A DNA stretch of 64,000 nucleotides. Source: Lentzea nigeriaca (lineage in GTDB: Bacteria > Actinomycetota > Actinomycetes > Mycobacteriales > Pseudonocardiaceae). Shown piece by piece: positions 61,089-64,000 of this stretch; position 1 is the stretch's first letter; the number at the start of each line of letters is the position of its first letter. The stretch spans positions 32,805-96,804 of the forward strand of contig NZ_JAFBCX010000024.1 in the NCBI RefSeq assembly GCF_016907955.1, written 5' to 3'. The notes under the pieces were generated by a model, which made no database searches, was not told the origin of the DNA, and saw only the letters and a program-made list of their open reading frames with translations. Made by a program: the position numbers and the translations under genes.

Positions 61089-61934
61089 ATGCACGAGATT
61101 CCCCGGCACGAGATCAATGTGGAGTTCGCCCGCACACAGGTGGACACGCTGCAGCGCTTGATCGAGTCCGCGCTCGAGGACGTCGAGACGGACCCCGACG
61201 CGCTGAGTGCCGTGCGCAGGCGTGCCCTGATGCGGTTCGAGTACCTCACGGCGCTCGACCCGGCGGCGGGCAAGGAAGAGACGTGGCAGGCGGCTGTGTT
61301 CGCTTCCCAGACGGCGAGCGCGGTGTTCGCCCGGACGTCCAAGGCGGAGGACAACATCCACTACCGGCTGGGTGAGCGGGAGTACGCCTTGCCGGTGCTC
61401 GGCCCGAACCACCACGCCACCCCGGTCGACTGGATCACCGCCGCGTACCTCGCCGTGATCACGCGCAGCCAGGAACGCGTCGCCGAGCTGTGCAAGGTCG
61501 GCAAGTACACGCTGCGCGGCAGCGGTGCGCAGGTCGAGGACTACGTGCATCCCTGGGTCGAGACGCTGCAGCGCTACCTCGCCGGCGACCAGGTACCACC
61601 CTCGCTGCTCGAGTCCGTGATCGACCTGACCAACCCGGAACAGGCCAAGTTCGCAACGCGTGACTTCATGCTGTTCGTCGCCTACCCCCCGGCGAACATC
61701 CTGTTCCGCGTTCTGCGTGGCACGGCGGAGCAGTTCAACGACGCGCTCATGCAAGCGACCACCGCCCACCGCGACTACTGGCACCAGGCAGACTTCGCCG
61801 ACAACCCGGACGGCTACATCGCGCTCGCCGCGCTCGCCATGGCGATCTGCGGCAAGGACAAAGGTTTCCCCGTAGAAGTCGTGTCCGACTACCTGCCGGA
61901 GAACCTGCTGAACGGCACGTGGTCGAACCGCTGA
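61089..61934 (+). CDS. Immunity 49 family protein
   Basis: A 281-residue helical protein: MHEIPRHEINVEFARTQVD start, LIESALEDVETDPDALSAVRRRALMR, DYVHPWVETLQRYLAGD and the C-terminal VEVVSDYLPENLLNGTW. These match the Imm49 family of polymorphic-toxin immunity proteins, which protect the producer from the adjacent C-terminal toxin. ATG 61089 is used, with GAGGACC upstream; GTG 61071 overlaps the effector stop as GTGA and would add 6 residues. The placement directly after the toxin gene supports the role. Confidence 0.85.
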   Translation: MHEIPRHEINVEFARTQVDTLQRLIESALEDVETDPDALSAVRRRALMRFEYLTALDPAAGKEETWQAAVFASQTASAVFARTSKAEDNIHYRLGEREYALPVLGPNHHATPVDWITAAYLAVITRSQERVAELCKVGKYTLRGSGAQVEDYVHPWVETLQRYLAGDQVPPSLLESVIDLTNPEQAKFATRDFMLFVAYPPANILFRVLRGTAEQFNDALMQATTAHRDYWHQADFADNPDGYIALAALAMAICGKDKGFPVEVVSDYLPENLLNGTWSNR

Positions 61935-61970
61935 CGCGGCCGAAGTCAGATCCACAACTGATATTCCGGT

Positions 61971-62043
61971 GTTCGCGACAACGTCGAATCCGACCACCTG
62001 CCCCAACACCTCCTCGACGCAACCTGGGTCGACGAAAAGCAGC
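61971..62043 (+). pseudogene. Fragment resembling the C-terminus of a second Imm49 gene
   Basis: About 37 bp after the immunity gene, the frame reads NVESDHLPQHLLDATWVDEK, clearly similar to VVSDYLPENLLNGTW of the intact Imm49 protein. No upstream part exists, so this is a stranded 3' end of an older or alternative immunity gene, divergent at the sequence level. Confidence 0.6.
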
Positions 62044-62619
62044 CGGCTGAGGTCGCCCGATGGGACAAGGCATGTTCATCGAACACGTCGAGGGCAAGCT
62101 CGGCGCGATCAAGCAAGTCGAGGGCCCAAGGTGGTCATGTCCCGCTCCTGACATCCGAGAACTCGGGCACGACGCCCTGGCGCCAGCAGGCTTGGATGTT
62201 TCCACCAACCGTGGGCATGAGGGCGCCGAACGGATCACGGTCGGGCCAGCCGTTGGACATGTCCTGAGCTGCACGACATCTGGCGCGAGAAAAGGACAAC
62301 CTGCTGAACGTCTATCGCGAGTCCGCGCTCTGACCAGCCCGTCGTCCAGCACGGGAGCCACGACAATGCCCGACCCCCGGGCTTCTCAGGCCGAGCGCTA
62401 CGACGCCGGTCCATGACGGCCCGCAGACCGGGAAGAGCTGCGCCGGGCGGGTTCGGTGGACGTGCTGCGCACCAGACTGGGCGGGCTGGGCGACTGACCG
62501 CGTCCCCTCGCACCCGCTCGGAACAGGGTGAACCGGTGGAGGTCCGCGACCCGCCCGCACGGACATCAGCCGCCCGATAAGATCAGCGTGTTGTGCACGG
62601 GGAGAGGGGCGAGGACCAC
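62044..62619. other. Region without a convincing gene
   Basis: About 575 bp between the immunity remnant and the next gene. Short frames exist on both strands (a 41-codon minus-strand frame at 62135-62260 starts ATG after AGGAC), but none has domain-like sequence. Base composition is less biased than in the genes. Probably immunity or toxin cassette debris. Confidence 0.4.
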
Positions 62620-63516
62620 ATGAGCCAGCCGGCGACACCGCTGAGCGAGCAGGACCAGCAGCAGCTGGTGCGGCAGATCGGCCGTGCCATGCTGCCGGCC
62701 GTACCGCAGGGCTGGCAGCGCATCCGGGCCGAGTACCGCGCGGCGGGCAGGCACATCGAGGTCGACCTGGCGTTCTCGGGTCCCGACGGCCAGCTGCGGC
62801 CGGTGCGTCCGCCGATGGACGTGGTGCAGATGTTCGGGCAGCTGCGCGCGGGCATGTACCACCCGGAGCGCGGCACGTGGCTGAGCGCGCTGTACGAGAT
62901 CGAGGCCCCCGCGGCGTTCACGGTCGACTTCAACGCCGAGGACGAGCCGCGCTGGCGCAACACGCCGCCGCCCATCGGTTTCCGCGACGAGCTGCAGACG
63001 TTCCCGCGTCCGGACCAGCTGATCCCGGACTGGTGGCGGCAGCGCGTCGGCCTTCCGCCGCTGCCCGCGCCGGAGCCGGAACCCCAGCAGGAGTACCAGG
63101 TTCCGCCGCCGAGCCAGGCGCCGCAGGACCAGCCGCAGCAGTCCGGCGAGCTGCGGACGGCGCGCGTGTACGACGGCAAGAACGATGACGGCCGCATCAT
63201 CGTCAACCGTCAGCCGGTCGACCCGCAGCTGATGGACGGCCTGCTCAACTACCTCGAGTCGGCGCCGGTCGTGCTGGCCGCGCGGAGCTACGACCTCGAC
63301 GAGTTCTCGCAGAGCGGTGAGCAGGACGTGCCGCTCAACTTCCGCACCGACGGCACCTGGATCTGGGCCGGCGCGGTGCCGCACTACCTGCGCAAGTACG
63401 GCCTGCCGCCGGAGCCCGAGCTGGTCGCGCACGTGGTGGCGCGGGGCTTCCAGATCGGCGAGGTCAGCGACCAGGCGCAGGACCGCGCGGTCTCGATCAT
63501 CACCGGCCAGGGCTGA
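62620..63516 (+). CDS. Two-part conserved actinobacterial protein near the toxin locus
   Basis: A 298-residue protein. The N-terminal part (about 10-150: QQLVRQIGRAMLPAVPQGWQRIRAEYRAAGRHIEVDLAFSG) and the C-terminal part (about 205-298: LLNYLESAPVVLAARSYDLDEF, RTDGTWIWAGAVPHYLRKYGLPPEPELVAHV) are joined by a Pro/Gln-rich linker. I recall similar proteins beside ESX effectors such as TNT-type toxins, which suggests an immunity or effector-associated role (from memory). ATG 62620 has GAGG and a purine-rich region upstream. The region from 62044 separates it from the Imm49 gene. Confidence 0.75.
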   Translation: MSQPATPLSEQDQQQLVRQIGRAMLPAVPQGWQRIRAEYRAAGRHIEVDLAFSGPDGQLRPVRPPMDVVQMFGQLRAGMYHPERGTWLSALYEIEAPAAFTVDFNAEDEPRWRNTPPPIGFRDELQTFPRPDQLIPDWWRQRVGLPPLPAPEPEPQQEYQVPPPSQAPQDQPQQSGELRTARVYDGKNDDGRIIVNRQPVDPQLMDGLLNYLESAPVVLAARSYDLDEFSQSGEQDVPLNFRTDGTWIWAGAVPHYLRKYGLPPEPELVAHVVARGFQIGEVSDQAQDRAVSIITGQG

Positions 63517-63517
63517 C

Positions 63518-63677
63518 GCAACCTCGTGGTGCGACCCGGAACGTTGGCGAGGTAATTCACGCTCTCGCGGCACCGCTCCCACGCCCCCGTACAACCAGTA
63601 CGACGGCGTGGGAGCGGCACCACGATGCACCCGTCCGACCGCAAATTCCCCCGGCAACATCCCGCGCCACATCACTG
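63518..63677. other. Gap between the effector-locus gene and repeat B
   Basis: About 160 bp after the stop at 63516. It contains only the terminator hairpin listed separately; no gene is seen. Confidence 0.6.
63573..63617. terminator. Compound hairpin after the effector-locus gene
   Basis: CCGCTCCCACGCC and GGCGTGGGAGCGG make a perfect 13-bp outer stem; inside it CGTAC and GTACG form a second stem around AACCA. It lies 57 bp after the stop at 63516. A strong terminator ending the effector locus transcript. Confidence 0.85.
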
Positions 63678-63907
63678 GTAGAGCGTCGCGGCTTGGTTGT
63701 GCTCCGTTGAGTCGGGCAGGGGGCTGGGCGGTCTGGTGCTCGTCTCCGAAAGCCCGGATGGTCGCGTTCTCACGCACGTCGCTGCCGAGATGGCTGCCAA
63801 CCGTGCAGTTGGCAGCGATGAGAGCGCGATCTTCATGATCGAAGCGCGGCTGCCTGCCGAAAACACCCTCGCTGTCACATCCCAAGAGATAGCTGCGACA
63901 CGCTACT
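63678..63907 (+). repeat. Dispersed repeat, copy B (230 bp)
   Basis: The second copy of the repeat at 23047-23321, same orientation, about 95% identical in the aligned part and lacking 45 bp that copy A has. It ends CGACACGCTACT and is followed by unrelated sequence, so the repeat boundary is real on both sides. It sits 60 bp after the terminator hairpin. No gene is recognised between here and the window end. Confidence 0.92.
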
Positions 63908-64000
63908 AGCCTCGGAATTTCGCGTGATTTGAGGTGACACGCCCCTGAACGCGCGGAAGTGCCTGTCCTGTAAGGGAAACTGGTGTTTGCGAAGACATCA
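63908..64000. other. Window end, no gene recognised
   Basis: The last 93 bp show no recognisable gene. CCCTGAACGCG here recurs at 23519-23530, just after the hydrolase-tail repeat, a short shared stretch that may extend the relation between the two loci. Confidence 0.4.

Noticed and set aside
62135..62260. A 41-codon minus-strand frame with an ATG after AGGAC
   Set aside because: Too short, no recognisable pattern and no coupling to a neighbour; kept only as a note in the region entry.

Overview
This 64 kb window is high-GC actinobacterial chromosome. Several features point to a filamentous member of the Pseudonocardiaceae (Lentzea, Saccharothrix or Amycolatopsis-like), a placement inferred from gene content and not tested. 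These include strong G/C third-position bias, GTG and TTG starts, many likely leaderless promoters, a mycothiol-dependent isomerase, F420/PPOX-type and DUF5753/DUF397 regulators, and an ESX-type toxin locus. No rRNA, tRNA, CRISPR array or intact insertion sequence is visible.

Layout. 0-2.2 kb: the end of a DUF1844 gene, two coupled membrane proteins and an unrecognised protein. 2.2-11 kb: a catabolic cluster with RidA, an IclR regulator and a PfkB-type sugar kinase on the minus strand, diverging from a fold-III PLP deaminase, a D-aminoacylase-type deacylase and a GntP permease. A GH36 alpha-galactosidase follows. The cluster fits catabolism of an N-acylated 2-amino acid or amino-sugar acid, for example N-acetylglucosaminate to 2-keto-3-deoxygluconate to its 6-phosphate. 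11-17 kb: a repeat lipoprotein, an FAD monooxygenase/TetR divergent pair, two tandem membrane-anchored vWA-like proteins and an SRPBCC protein. 17-22.7 kb: uvrA with a LexA-type box, maleylpyruvate isomerase, an acyltransferase and a metallo-hydrolase.

22.7-24.8 kb is an irregular region. A 192-bp direct repeat duplicates the 3' end of the metallo-hydrolase gene. Between the two copies lies a 275-bp repeat whose second copy is 40 kb away at 63.7 kb. A phage-type beta-family protein follows. 24.8-33.6 kb: metabolic and regulatory genes, including a flavin reductase/TetR pair with tandem operators and RNase H with two Cys-rich C-terminal units, plus two decayed gene remnants. 33.6-36.8 kb: a SEFIR/TIR-like protein with a long helical repeat region, and a DUF5753 regulator with its DUF397 partner. 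37-55.6 kb: mostly housekeeping and accessory genes, including dinB, NUDIX, secreted nuclease, DinB-fold thiol transferase, YqeB-like/TetR, aminotransferase V, BrkB-like, GNAT, XRE, beta-propeller, trypsin and FKBP genes.

55.7-64 kb is a type VII secretion effector locus. It encodes a YbaB-like protein, an EspC/WXG100-like small protein and a 1483-residue effector with a WXG-like head, a Pro-rich linker of about 670 residues, a pre-toxin domain and a C-terminal restriction-endonuclease-fold toxin candidate. An Imm49-type immunity gene, a decayed fragment resembling the Imm49 C-terminus and a further two-part protein come next. No ESX secretion machinery lies inside the window.
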